From Thomasclavelia ramosa DSM 1402 (GTDB lineage: Bacteria > Bacillota_I > Bacilli_A > Erysipelotrichales > Coprobacillaceae): a DNA stretch of 64,000 nucleotides. This document shows positions 8,004 to 15,288 of the stretch, piece after piece. The notes under the pieces are model-generated. The model saw nothing but the letters and a program-made list of their open reading frames with translations, was not told the origin of the DNA and searched no databases. Position numbers and translations under genes: made by a program. The stretch spans positions 2,542,001 through 2,606,000 of the forward strand of contig NZ_CP036346.1 in the NCBI RefSeq assembly GCF_014131695.1, written 5' to 3'. Numbering within the stretch: the first letter of the stretch is position 1; the number at the start of each line of letters is the position of its first letter.

Positions 8004-8423
8004 ATGGAAAAAGTAAAGAAATTGTGGAAAGAAATTAGCATCTTTGGAATCGTATTAGTAGTGTTCATTGGATTATTTGTATATCGGAAAATAACCCATG
8101 TTGAATACACAACGATTACTCAAAGTGCATTAGTAGAAAAAGTTAAAGATAAGGATAGTTTTGTCGTAGTTATCGGAAATAATAGTGATAATACAACATT
8201 ATCATATCAACAAACCATGACCACATTTGTAGAAAAAAATCGTAGTAAATCTCTATACTATGTAGACGTTTCTGGTGACAGTGATTATACTACTTGGCTA
8301 GAAGAAAAACTCGATATCACTGATGGTACGGTACCACAAACATTAGTATATGAAAAAGGAAAAGTCAAAACAGCTAAGACTGGTGCTTTATCATATTACC
8401 GATTAAGTCAATTGTACAAATAA
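8004..8423 (+). CDS. Membrane-anchored thioredoxin-fold protein without CxxC
   Basis: 139 residues from ATG 8004 (GGAGG 7 bases upstream; an earlier in-frame ATG has no ribosome site). One N-terminal membrane anchor (residues 9-28, ISIFGIVLVVFIGLFVY) and an extracytoplasmic domain with thioredoxin-like order: a strand SFVVVIG, then the cis-Pro segment TVPQTLVYEKGK. Where the CxxC redox motif should be, the sequence is NNSDNT and the mature domain has no cysteine, so redox activity is unlikely. Function unknown; perhaps a structural or binding role at the membrane. Followed by a bidirectional terminator shared with alr. Confidence 0.75.
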   Translation: MEKVKKLWKEISIFGIVLVVFIGLFVYRKITHVEYTTITQSALVEKVKDKDSFVVVIGNNSDNTTLSYQQTMTTFVEKNRSKSLYYVDVSGDSDYTTWLEEKLDITDGTVPQTLVYEKGKVKTAKTGALSYYRLSQLYK

Positions 8424-8499
8424 AAAACAGCATAATGATGTATCTATTATAGTCAGTCTCTCGCTAACATTTAGATTTTACATCATTGTACTGTTTTTT
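8422..8499. terminator. Bidirectional terminator between convergent genes
   Basis: Long inverted repeat: AAAAAACAG-cat-AATGATGTA (8422-8442) pairs with TACATCATT-gta-CTGTTTTTT (8479-8499), with a 3x3 internal loop. A/U tracts at both feet allow termination of the thioredoxin-like gene on plus and alr on minus. The 36-base loop is unusually large. Confidence 0.7.
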
Positions 8500-9572
8500 T
8501 ATTTTATATATAAACGGTCAACTCGTTTAGTAATCAAACAAATTATTTCATAAGGAATCGTTTCAAGTTCTCTTGCCATGCTCGCTAAACTTATATGCGC
8601 TCCAAAAATCTCTACCTTATCCCCTTCTTTAATCGTTTCATCTACCCGAACCATTATTTGATCCATGCAAACACGACCAACAATTTCAAAATATTTACCA
8701 TTAATATAAACGTTCCGCCCCTGATTTTTACGAATCAATCCATCAGCATAGCCAATTGGGATCGTTGCTAAATATTCATCTTCATCAGCAGTATAAGTCA
8801 AGCCGTAACCAACTCGGTCACCAGCTTTAATTTTTTTAATCAGAGCAACTTTAGAATATAAAGACATTACCTGTTTAAATTCCTTTGTTTCATTACCAGC
8901 TGGATCGATCCCATACATAATAATTCCAATTCTCCCTAAATTAGAACGATCATCATGATGATAAGCCATTGCCGCACTATTACAACAATGAATATATTTA
9001 AATTTATGATCAGCTACTAAATCATAAAAAAGTTCTCTTTGCTGGTCAAAAGCTGCCTGTTCACCATCAGCTGTTGCATAATGCGTAAAAATTCCTTCTA
9101 AGATAAACTTATTGTAATCAATAGTATTTAACATCTCATCCAACTGTGCTTTGCTAGTTAAGCCAATACGATGCATTCCCGTATCTAATTTAATATGGAT
9201 TTTCAACGGCTGTTGATCTATCAATGTTTCTAGATGATGCATGTAATCCAAGGAGATCATTGTTAAAGAAATATCATATTTAATTGCTAAATCAATTTCT
9301 TCCTTAGAAGTTGGAACAGCTCCTAAAATTAAAATTCCTTTAGTAATACCTAATTCACGTAACTCAATTGCTTCCGGTAAGGTTGCTACTGCAAACATCT
9401 CAAGATATTCAATATCTTTAATATATGTGGCCACTTCTCGATATCCATGACCATAAGCATCCGCTTTAATTACCGCCATTAACGGACGTTTAAATTTTTT
9501 ATATGTTGTTTCAATATTTTCTTTTAAATATTTTAAATTAATTTCTGCATATGTATCACGATGTAAACTCAT
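8499..9572 (-). CDS. alr: Alanine racemase
   Basis: 357 residues. The PLP lysine is Lys36 in AVIKADAYGHG and the opposite-face catalytic Tyr256 lies in VGYGLTY, followed by TIPIGYADG. It makes D-alanine for peptidoglycan. Ribosome site GGAGGTG is 5 bases before the ATG. It lies 86 bases downstream of a GerS/LolA-like gene on the same strand; the same pairing (ydcC-alr in Bacillus, gerS-alr2 in Clostridioides) is known from spore formers and suggests co-transcription. Confidence 0.95.
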   Translation of the reverse strand: MSLHRDTYAEINLKYLKENIETTYKKFKRPLMAVIKADAYGHGYREVATYIKDIEYLEMFAVATLPEAIELRELGITKGILILGAVPTSKEEIDLAIKYDISLTMISLDYMHHLETLIDQQPLKIHIKLDTGMHRIGLTSKAQLDEMLNTIDYNKFILEGIFTHYATADGEQAAFDQQRELFYDLVADHKFKYIHCCNSAAMAYHHDDRSNLGRIGIIMYGIDPAGNETKEFKQVMSLYSKVALIKKIKAGDRVGYGLTYTADEDEYLATIPIGYADGLIRKNQGRNVYINGKYFEIVGRVCMDQIMVRVDETIKEGDKVEIFGAHISLASMARELETIPYEIICLITKRVDRLYIK

Positions 9573-9643
9573 ATGACACCTCCATCTTGTCTAAGTATAA
9601 TCCAATCTAATTGATAATTCAAATATTTTCATAATTATGTATT

Positions 9644-9660
9644 AGAGGCATTTTGCCTCT
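9644..9660. terminator. Hairpin between the GerS-like gene and alr
   Basis: Perfect 7-bp stem AGAGGCA/TGCCTCT with loop TTT just after the GerS-like stop codon. There is no U tract on the minus strand, so it may attenuate or stabilise the mRNA rather than stop it. Confidence 0.45.
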
Positions 9661-10645
9661 ATTTTAAACTCGATGTCTGCATACTACTGATTACATTGAC
9701 CATTTCATCTTTATTTAAATCTTGAGAATACAATTTGCATAAAACACCTGATTTCATCATCATTAATTGACCATCATTATAAAATGCCACACCATCAACA
9801 AGATCAATTACTTCACCACTTACCGTTTCAACTGCAACTTCTTCACTAGCAGTTACCGGTGTTTCAATTACTGTAAAATTCTTATCTCCAGTGAATTTTA
9901 AAATATGGTTAGTTGTCCCATCAATCGTTGAAACTTTTTCACTATCTAAAGTGCTTCCCATTAAGGCAACTGGATATAATGGTAACTCACTAGAAACATT
10001 AGAATACTCATTAGTACTCTTTTCTAAAACCTTCTTCTCATTAAAATTATCTTTTCCCAATTTAACATCTGTCTTAAAATCAGTAAAATCAGCGGTAATT
10101 ATTTCAGCTTCGTCTTTATCTAAAACGGTTACTTGCTTTGGCGCTAATGATTTATCAAAAATAATTTCTTGAGCTACCACCCGTGAATCATTTGGATAAG
10201 TCACTTCACATTTAACTTGATAACCTGTTTTTATTTTTTCCACTTCGCCTTTTTCTAATAATTCAATTAGAGATTGATAGATGTATGGTTTTGGGGAATT
10301 ATTCGGCCACTCACTTTGAAATTTAAAGATTTGATTTAAAGTTGGTGTTAAAACAAAAACACCATCAGGGTTCTTAACAATGATTTGTGATTGATTCAAT
10401 GATTTATCATATAATTCTACTTTATAATATTCATTCTTTTTTTCTTTTAAATAACTAACATTGACTAGATAACTTTTAAGTTCATCATTTTCAACCATTT
10501 CCATATTACAAGTAAGTGCATATTTATCATAAGCCTTAACCTTTTCAATCACCTTATCTAAAGAACTATCTTTCATTTTAAAGAAAGTTAACGCTGCGAT
10601 TACTATCACAACTGCCGCGGCAATACCAATATATATTTTTTTCAA
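9659..10645 (-). CDS. LolA-fold membrane-anchored protein (GerS/YdcC-like)
   Basis: 328 residues. An N-terminal hydrophobic helix (residues 4-22) anchors it; there is no lipobox cysteine, unlike GerS lipoproteins. Residues 30-210 show the LolA/LppX-type pattern of alternating beta strands (DKYALTCNMEMVENDE, YKVELYD, LTPTLNQIFKFQSEWPNN), followed by a C-terminal domain with ANF-like TTNHILKFTG. The position directly upstream of alr matches ydcC-alr and gerS-alr2 loci of spore formers, where GerS acts in germination. Assignment by fold pattern and neighbourhood; it may instead serve the vegetative envelope. Confidence 0.65.
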   Translation of the reverse strand: MKKIYIGIAAAVVIVIAALTFFKMKDSSLDKVIEKVKAYDKYALTCNMEMVENDELKSYLVNVSYLKEKKNEYYKVELYDKSLNQSQIIVKNPDGVFVLTPTLNQIFKFQSEWPNNSPKPYIYQSLIELLEKGEVEKIKTGYQVKCEVTYPNDSRVVAQEIIFDKSLAPKQVTVLDKDEAEIITADFTDFKTDVKLGKDNFNEKKVLEKSTNEYSNVSSELPLYPVALMGSTLDSEKVSTIDGTTNHILKFTGDKNFTVIETPVTASEEVAVETVSGEVIDLVDGVAFYNDGQLMMMKSGVLCKLYSQDLNKDEMVNVISSMQTSSLK

Positions 10646-10737
10646 ATTTACACCCCCAATAATAAATATGTTTAAAAATAAATATTATGTATAAAGATAT
10701 TTCTAATGGATACACTTTAATAAGGAGGATGAAGATA

Positions 10738-10938
10738 ATGAATATATTACAAAAAATTTCATTAGTATTAACAATTATCGGAGCGATAAACTGGGGCTTA
10801 ATCGGTTTATTCAATTTCAACCTAGTTGATTCTCTATTTGGTGTTGATAGCTTTTTATCAATGTTAATATATATTTTAGTTGGTATTGCCGGTATTATTA
10901 ATATTATGCTACTATTTACTGATTTAGATACAAAATAA
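10738..10938 (+). CDS. DUF378 family small membrane protein
   Basis: 66 residues from ATG 10738, which follows AAGGAGGATGAAGATA. Two membrane helices (residues 6-27 and 36-58) with the family hallmark IGAINWGLIGLFNFNLVD between them and LVGIAGI in the second helix. Function of the family (YuzA-like) is unknown. It is a single gene, divergent from the GerS-like gene and convergent with the HAD gene. Confidence 0.85.
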   Translation: MNILQKISLVLTIIGAINWGLIGLFNFNLVDSLFGVDSFLSMLIYILVGIAGIINIMLLFTDLDTK

Positions 10939-10939
10939 A

Positions 10940-10957
10940 AGAGTAGTAATCTACTCT
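10940..10957. terminator. Small hairpin between convergent DUF378 and HAD genes
   Basis: AGAGTAG/CTACTCT with loop TAAT, preceded by AAAATAAA. It overlaps the HAD stop codon and can serve the minus strand best. Confidence 0.5.
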
Positions 10958-11574
10958 TCAATTATGAATGGAGTCATTTCTCCATTTTTTTTATTTATTC
11001 TAATTCTATTTTTAACCATTTTTAACATTGGAATATCGTGCATTGAATCAGAATAAGCATATGAATTTTCATAGTCTATCTCAACCCCTAATTTCGCTAT
11101 AACCGCAGTTAACCGTGTTACCTTTTCTTCGTTTTTACAATTATTACCAATCATTCGACTTGTATATTTGCCTCCGATTACCTCTGTTTTCGTTCCTAAT
11201 ATCCCATCTACCGGCAGATCACAAAATCTTAAGTAACCTTCAATCGATGCTGAACAGATATAAACAAGATAACCGTCATTTTTTTTATCTTTTAATTCTG
11301 CAACTACATTAGGATAATATTTAGGAATAAGACATGTTTGATAAAAATCATTAAGCTCTTCATCACTTAAATTATCCATTGGAAACAACCAGGCACTTTT
11401 AGCCGTTTGAAATTTTACTAACCCAATTATCGATAAAGGAAAAGCAACTGCTACCTTTAGCAGTCTAAATACTGCTAAAGGATGTTTTTTTAAATAATAT
11501 TTTAATAGTGCTCTTCCTGAATCACCATGAATCAAAGTATCATCATAATCAAAAAACGCAAACTTTTGCTTCAT
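10951..11574 (-). CDS. HAD-superfamily (subfamily IB) phosphatase
   Basis: 207 residues. Motif I is FFDYDDTLIHGD (residues 7-18), motif II is ICSASIEGY, and motif IV is YAYSDSMHDIPML, with a helical cap (20-90) as in phosphoserine-phosphatase-like IB hydrolases. Its start codon shares one base with the deoD stop (TAATG), so the two are translationally coupled. The substrate may be a sugar phosphate or nucleotide linked to nucleoside salvage, but this rests only on the operon. Confidence 0.85.
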   Translation of the reverse strand: MKQKFAFFDYDDTLIHGDSGRALLKYYLKKHPLAVFRLLKVAVAFPLSIIGLVKFQTAKSAWLFPMDNLSDEELNDFYQTCLIPKYYPNVVAELKDKKNDGYLVYICSASIEGYLRFCDLPVDGILGTKTEVIGGKYTSRMIGNNCKNEEKVTRLTAVIAKLGVEIDYENSYAYSDSMHDIPMLKMVKNRIRINKKNGEMTPFIIEE

Positions 11575-12275
11575 TAAGCAATCTCCAAAGCAATTTCCAT
11601 CATCGCTGTAAATGTCTTTTCTCTTTCCTCAGGGGACGTTTCTTCATTTGACACCAATGAATCAGATACTGTTAACAATGTTAAAGCACGCTTATTTAAA
11701 TAGGCTGCAGTAGCAAATAAAGCATATGATTCCATTTCTACTCCAAGACAACCCATTGATGCCCATTTTTCAACTGAACCTTGATCAGCATGATAAAAAA
11801 TATCTGATGCTAAAACATTACCAACATGGTAAACAACGTCTTTTTCTTTAGCTTTATTAACTGCCCGCTCTAATAAAGCATAACTAGAAATAGCACTATA
11901 AGTACCCGGTAATTCATATTGATGAGCAAAATTAGAATCCGTACAGCACCCTTGAACAATAATAATATCTCTTAAATGCACATTTTCTTTAAAAGAACCA
12001 CATGAACCGATCCTTATAATATTTTCTACATCATACTGACTAAATAATTCATAACTATAAATTCCAATCGATGGCATCCCCATTCCCGAACCCATGATTG
12101 ATACTTCTTTTCCTTTATAAGTTCCCGTATATCCGAACATATTACGAACTGTATTAAACTGTTTTACATTCTCTAAATAAGTTTCTGCTAAAAATTTTGC
12201 TCTTAAAGGATCTCCCGGCATCAATACTGTTTTTGCTATTTCTCCTTTGGTCGCTTGATTATGTGGTGTGGCCAT
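11574..12275 (-). CDS. deoD: Purine nucleoside phosphorylase, DeoD type
   Basis: 233 residues, the usual length. Family signatures are PGDPLRAKFLAE (residues 20-31), IMGSGMGMPSIGIYSYEL, IRIGSCGSF, GVEMESYALF and the catalytic-Asp segment TVSDSL. It cleaves purine (deoxy)nucleosides with phosphate to base and ribose-1-phosphate. It lies between a thioredoxin-like lipoprotein gene (2-base gap upstream) and the HAD phosphatase (1-base overlap downstream), forming a three-gene operon. Confidence 0.95.
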   Translation of the reverse strand: MATPHNQATKGEIAKTVLMPGDPLRAKFLAETYLENVKQFNTVRNMFGYTGTYKGKEVSIMGSGMGMPSIGIYSYELFSQYDVENIIRIGSCGSFKENVHLRDIIIVQGCCTDSNFAHQYELPGTYSAISSYALLERAVNKAKEKDVVYHVGNVLASDIFYHADQGSVEKWASMGCLGVEMESYALFATAAYLNKRALTLLTVSDSLVSNEETSPEEREKTFTAMMEIALEIA

Positions 12276-12277
12276 AT

Positions 12278-12745
12278 TTATTCCTCCTTTACCTTTCCAT
12301 CTCTTAAATAATAATACGTATCAATCTCTCCAGGTTCATTTAATTCTTCACCTTTTATTGCTGCTATTAGATTTTCTAAATAATCATCAACATCACTAAC
12401 TCCTAATTGAGCATAATATCCCTCAAGAACTAAAAAAGGACCAAATCCATAATCATCTTGATTAAAATCAATAATGCTATTGATTACTTCATCATAGGCA
12501 GCCTTTACTTCTGTAAGAGTCTCTGTATCATCCATATCATATTCAATAATTTTCATATGATCACCAAACTCTTCTTTTATTAAAGGTAAACCATTTTTTG
12601 TGAAGTTCTCACAATTAGGACACCCTTCTAAATAAAAGTACTGTAATGTATATGTTTCTGTATAAACATTCTTTTCCTTTTTTTGACAACCAAATAAACT
12701 TACAGTGAGTACCAAGGTTATCATGATTTTAAATATTTTTTTCAT
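12278..12745 (-). CDS. Thioredoxin-like lipoprotein (CPNC motif)
   Basis: 155 residues from ATG 12745 (GAGGTG just upstream; GTG 12757 is in frame but overlaps that ribosome site). Signal peptide with lipobox LFGC at about residues 17-20, then a thioredoxin-like strand YFYLEGCPNCENF whose CPNC could be redox active. The C-terminal part carries YGFGPFLVLEGYYAQLGV. The protein at 12833 is a clear paralogue with CANC. Probably an extracytoplasmic thiol protein; partner unknown. First gene of an operon with deoD and the HAD phosphatase. Confidence 0.75.
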   Translation of the reverse strand: MKKIFKIMITLVLTVSLFGCQKKEKNVYTETYTLQYFYLEGCPNCENFTKNGLPLIKEEFGDHMKIIEYDMDDTETLTEVKAAYDEVINSIIDFNQDDYGFGPFLVLEGYYAQLGVSDVDDYLENLIAAIKGEELNEPGEIDTYYYLRDGKVKEE

Positions 12746-12762
12746 ATTACACCTCACTCGTT

Positions 12763-12791
12763 ATTATAACCCAAAATTATCTAAATGTATA
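12763..12791 (-). promoter_or_regulatory. Promoter of the lipoprotein-deoD-HAD operon
   Basis: On the minus strand TATACA, 17 bases, TATAAT, 18 bases before the start codon at 12745. The -10 is perfect and the -35 weak. Confidence 0.6.
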
Positions 12792-12802
12792 CTAATGCAA
12801 AA

Positions 12803-12829
12803 AGCATCTACTCATTAAGAATAGATACT
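12803..12829 (-). terminator. Terminator of the GntR/ABC operon
   Basis: On the minus strand AGTATCTATTC pairs with GAGTAGATGCT through G-U wobbles, followed by TTTTTGC, directly after the stop of the 12833 gene. Confidence 0.7.
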
Positions 12830-12832
12830 TTT

Positions 12833-13273
12833 TTAATTATCTTTAAAATAATAGTATTTTTCGATTTTTTCTGGTGCCATCAATTTCTCACCACTAACTG
12901 CTCTAATTAAATTATTTAAAAATTTTTCAATATCATAAACTCCTAATTGAACATAATGATTCTCGAGGACTAAAAACGGCCCAACACCATATTGATCATA
13001 ATCAAAATCCTGAAGCTGTTCAAGATCATGATCATAAGCTTTTTTAACTTTATCAAACGAAGTTGCATCATCCATATTATATTTAACGATCTTCATATGT
13101 TTTCCAAATTCTTTTTCGATTAGAGGAATCCCTTTTTTTGTAAAAAATTCACAATTAGCACAACCTTCAATATAATAATACCGCAAAGTATATGTTTCAT
13201 GATACTTATCTTGACATCCTAGTAAACTAGTAACAAAGATAACAATCACTAATATCTTTAATATTTTTTTCAT
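12833..13273 (-). CDS. Thioredoxin-like lipoprotein (CANC motif)
   Basis: 146 residues with signal peptide and lipobox LLGC (residues 17-20), then YYYIEGCANCEFF and YGVGPFLVLENHYVQLGV. It is a paralogue of the 12278 protein, matching along its whole length, and the two genes are neighbours but in different transcription units. Here it is the last gene of a GntR-ABC operon, 12 bases after the permease, so it may act with the exporter at the cell surface, for example in thiol handling. Function not established. Confidence 0.75.
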   Translation of the reverse strand: MKKILKILVIVIFVTSLLGCQDKYHETYTLRYYYIEGCANCEFFTKKGIPLIEKEFGKHMKIVKYNMDDATSFDKVKKAYDHDLEQLQDFDYDQYGVGPFLVLENHYVQLGVYDIEKFLNNLIRAVSGEKLMAPEKIEKYYYFKDN

Positions 13274-13285
13274 TGCTCATTATCA

Positions 13286-13942
13286 TCAAAACTCTTTTTC
13301 TGTCATAATTTTACAACTAATCAAATACGATATTATCCCCGCACCAGCAACCATTAAGAGTAAAATCATCAACAACCCGCTTAATCCAATCGTGCTTAAT
13401 GCATCAATCATCGCAAATACATCAATTCCAAAATTTGAAAGAACTGACACAACTAAATAGCCAATTGCAAAAGCACCACCCATAACTAACAGCATTGCTA
13501 CATTTCCTTTACTTTGACCAAATTTAAGTTGAACTGGAATTATTATTAAGACCATCATTAATGCCACTAACAAGATCATTGCCGCAGTTAAAAACCACTC
13601 CAAAATAATAACCTCAGTTCCTTGAATAAAAACAACCACTATCGATAAAATTGTAGCTGCCAGCCATGCCCCGGTCGCCAAAGTAGCTGCAAATAAATAT
13701 TTTTCTTTGACATATCCAGTTCTTGTCACTGGTAAAGTAAAGAGAAACGCATTGCCATTATTAAATTCATCATAACTAATACTGCTTATAACGAACATTG
13801 CGGCAATAAAAGTAGCATAACTAATTACAAAAAATATATTTGTCTGGGTAACCGCAAAAAATATTGCCATTGCTGCAATTACGATAAAAAACATCTTTTG
13901 ATTCATCATTAATTTAAAATCTTTAATATATAGGCCTTTCAT
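13286..13942 (-). CDS. ABC-2 type permease of the GntR-controlled transporter
   Basis: 218 residues with about six hydrophobic segments and the ABC-2 family region SISYDEFNNGNAFLFTLPV near residues 55-73, which is typical of short-membrane-domain bacterial ABC-2 permeases. It shares one base with the end of the ATPase gene, so stoichiometric synthesis is likely. Ribosome site inside the ATPase end. With the GntR repressor this matches YtrA-type cell-envelope or peptide-responsive transporters; substrate unknown. Confidence 0.85.
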   Translation of the reverse strand: MKGLYIKDFKLMMNQKMFFIVIAAMAIFFAVTQTNIFFVISYATFIAAMFVISSISYDEFNNGNAFLFTLPVTRTGYVKEKYLFAATLATGAWLAATILSIVVVFIQGTEVIILEWFLTAAMILLVALMMVLIIIPVQLKFGQSKGNVAMLLVMGGAFAIGYLVVSVLSNFGIDVFAMIDALSTIGLSGLLMILLLMVAGAGIISYLISCKIMTEKEF

Positions 13943-14790
13943 TATTTTTCACCCCTAATCATTAATGTCATTACCTCATCAATACTACTTTTTTCAATAA
14001 CCACGTCAGGATAATTTTCTAAATAAAATTGTTTCTGATTAGTTAAACAGCGGTATCCAAAACTTTCTCTCTTTTGACAAAGCAAATATTGTTTATCTAA
14101 TTCATAAAACTGTTCCTCATCAACTTTCAAAATCGCATAGTCACTTAATAATACATCTGTTTCTTCATGCATAACAATTTTACCCTGATCAATCATATAT
14201 AAATCATCACATAGTCCTTCTAAATCACTGGAAATATGAGAACTAATAATGATTGCACAATCTTCATTTTGTTCCATATAATCACGAAGCATATCCAGCA
14301 ATTCATCTCGCACAATAACATCTAAGCCTGCTGTTGGCTCATCTAAAATCAATAACTTACTTTGGTGTGATAAAGCAATCAAAACTTTTAATTTTACTTT
14401 CATTCCCGTTGAAAATTCTTTGATTTGTTTGTTTAATGGTAATTCAAAATGACGAACTCTTTCAATAAACATCTGTTTATCAAAATGACGATACAGTGAT
14501 TCCATAATAGGGATGATATCTTCAATCCTCAGATATTCACTAAATCCCGAATCCGATAACACGACCCCAATATTTTGTTTATCTTCTATACTTAATCTTT
14601 TAATATCTTTGCTAAATAATTTAACAGTCCCACTATCTACTGAAATCAGACCCAAAACAGCTTTAAAAGTAGTACTTTTACCAGCACCATTTTGTCCGAT
14701 CAGCCCAGTAACACAACCAGCCTTAACTTCTAAAGAACAATTAAGCTTAAAACGTCCATAATCTTTTTGCACATTAATTAGTTCTAACAT
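13942..14790 (-). CDS. ABC transporter ATP-binding protein of the GntR operon
   Basis: 282 residues. Walker A GQNGAGKST (residues 32-40), signature FSTGMKVKL in place of LSGGQ, Walker B LLILDEPTAGLD, H-loop SSHISSDLEG. The last 70 residues are a C-terminal extension. It lies 3 bases after the GntR gene and overlaps the permease gene, so one mRNA encodes regulator, ATPase, permease and lipoprotein. Confidence 0.9.
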   Translation of the reverse strand: MLELINVQKDYGRFKLNCSLEVKAGCVTGLIGQNGAGKSTTFKAVLGLISVDSGTVKLFSKDIKRLSIEDKQNIGVVLSDSGFSEYLRIEDIIPIMESLYRHFDKQMFIERVRHFELPLNKQIKEFSTGMKVKLKVLIALSHQSKLLILDEPTAGLDVIVRDELLDMLRDYMEQNEDCAIIISSHISSDLEGLCDDLYMIDQGKIVMHEETDVLLSDYAILKVDEEQFYELDKQYLLCQKRESFGYRCLTNQKQFYLENYPDVVIEKSSIDEVMTLMIRGEK

Positions 14791-14793
14791 ATC

Positions 14794-15165
14794 TTATTCC
14801 TCCATAATCAAATTAAATAAAGCTTTTATCTCATCGTCGTTCATCCCGTAACGTCTTCCTTTATCAATGGTACTTTCCAGTTCAGTTTCGACTTCTTTGC
14901 GCCGCTCCTCCAACAACAACTCTTGATTCGCCCCTTTTACATAAGTACCTTTGCCATGAATCGTTGCTGTAAATCCTTCTGTTTCAAGATGATCATACGC
15001 CTTTTTAACTGTTAATGCGCTTATCTTTAATTCTTTTGATAACGCACGAACTGATGGTAATACATCATTTTCATGCAATTGACCATTTATGATTTGAGCT
15101 TTTATTTGTTCAACAAGTTGTTCATAGATTGGCTGCATCGATGAATTATTTATGATAATCTTCAT
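14794..15165 (-). CDS. GntR-family repressor, YtrA subfamily
   Basis: 123 residues from ATG 15165, which has GGGAGGAG upstream; GTG 15183 lies before that ribosome site. The N-terminal winged helix (residues 8-72) contains YEQLVEQIKAQI and LPSVRALSKELKISALTVKKAYDHLE, and only about 45 residues follow, the short effector-less tail that defines YtrA-type GntR proteins. It is the first gene of the ABC operon and likely autoregulates through the dyad at 15192-15235. Confidence 0.9.
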   Translation of the reverse strand: MKIIINNSSMQPIYEQLVEQIKAQIINGQLHENDVLPSVRALSKELKISALTVKKAYDHLETEGFTATIHGKGTYVKGANQELLLEERRKEVETELESTIDKGRRYGMNDDEIKALFNLIMEE

Positions 15166-15187
15166 CTTCTCCCTCCTCTTCACAAAC

Positions 15188-15235
15188 AGTATATAACAGT
15201 GTATAACTGATTGTCAACTGTTATATGCTGTTATA
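15188..15235 (-). promoter_or_regulatory. Promoter and compound operator of the GntR/ABC operon
   Basis: On the minus strand TTGACA (15212-15217), 18 bases, TATACT (15188-15193). The -35 sits at the centre of a large dyad: arms 15192-15209 (TATAACAGTGTATAACTG) and 15218-15235 (CTGTTATATGCTGTTATA), 15 of 18 positions symmetric. Each arm itself consists of two TATAACAG-type half sites, so four half sites cover the promoter. Best explained as autoregulatory GntR binding sites. Confidence 0.75.
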
Positions 15236-15241
15236 AAAAAA

Positions 15242-15270
15242 GATAAGGACCCACAATGTGAGTCCTTATC
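15242..15270 (-). terminator. Terminator of the GH3-GH30 gene
   Basis: Stem GATAAGGAC/GTCCTTATC with an inner CAC/GTG, followed on the minus strand by TTTTTTT. Confidence 0.85.
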
Positions 15271-15288
15271 GCAAGGAGAGAGTTTTAT

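Noticed and set aside
10578-10961. Minus-strand frame across the DUF378 gene
   Set aside because: It covers the promoter region and the complement of a well-supported small membrane protein gene.
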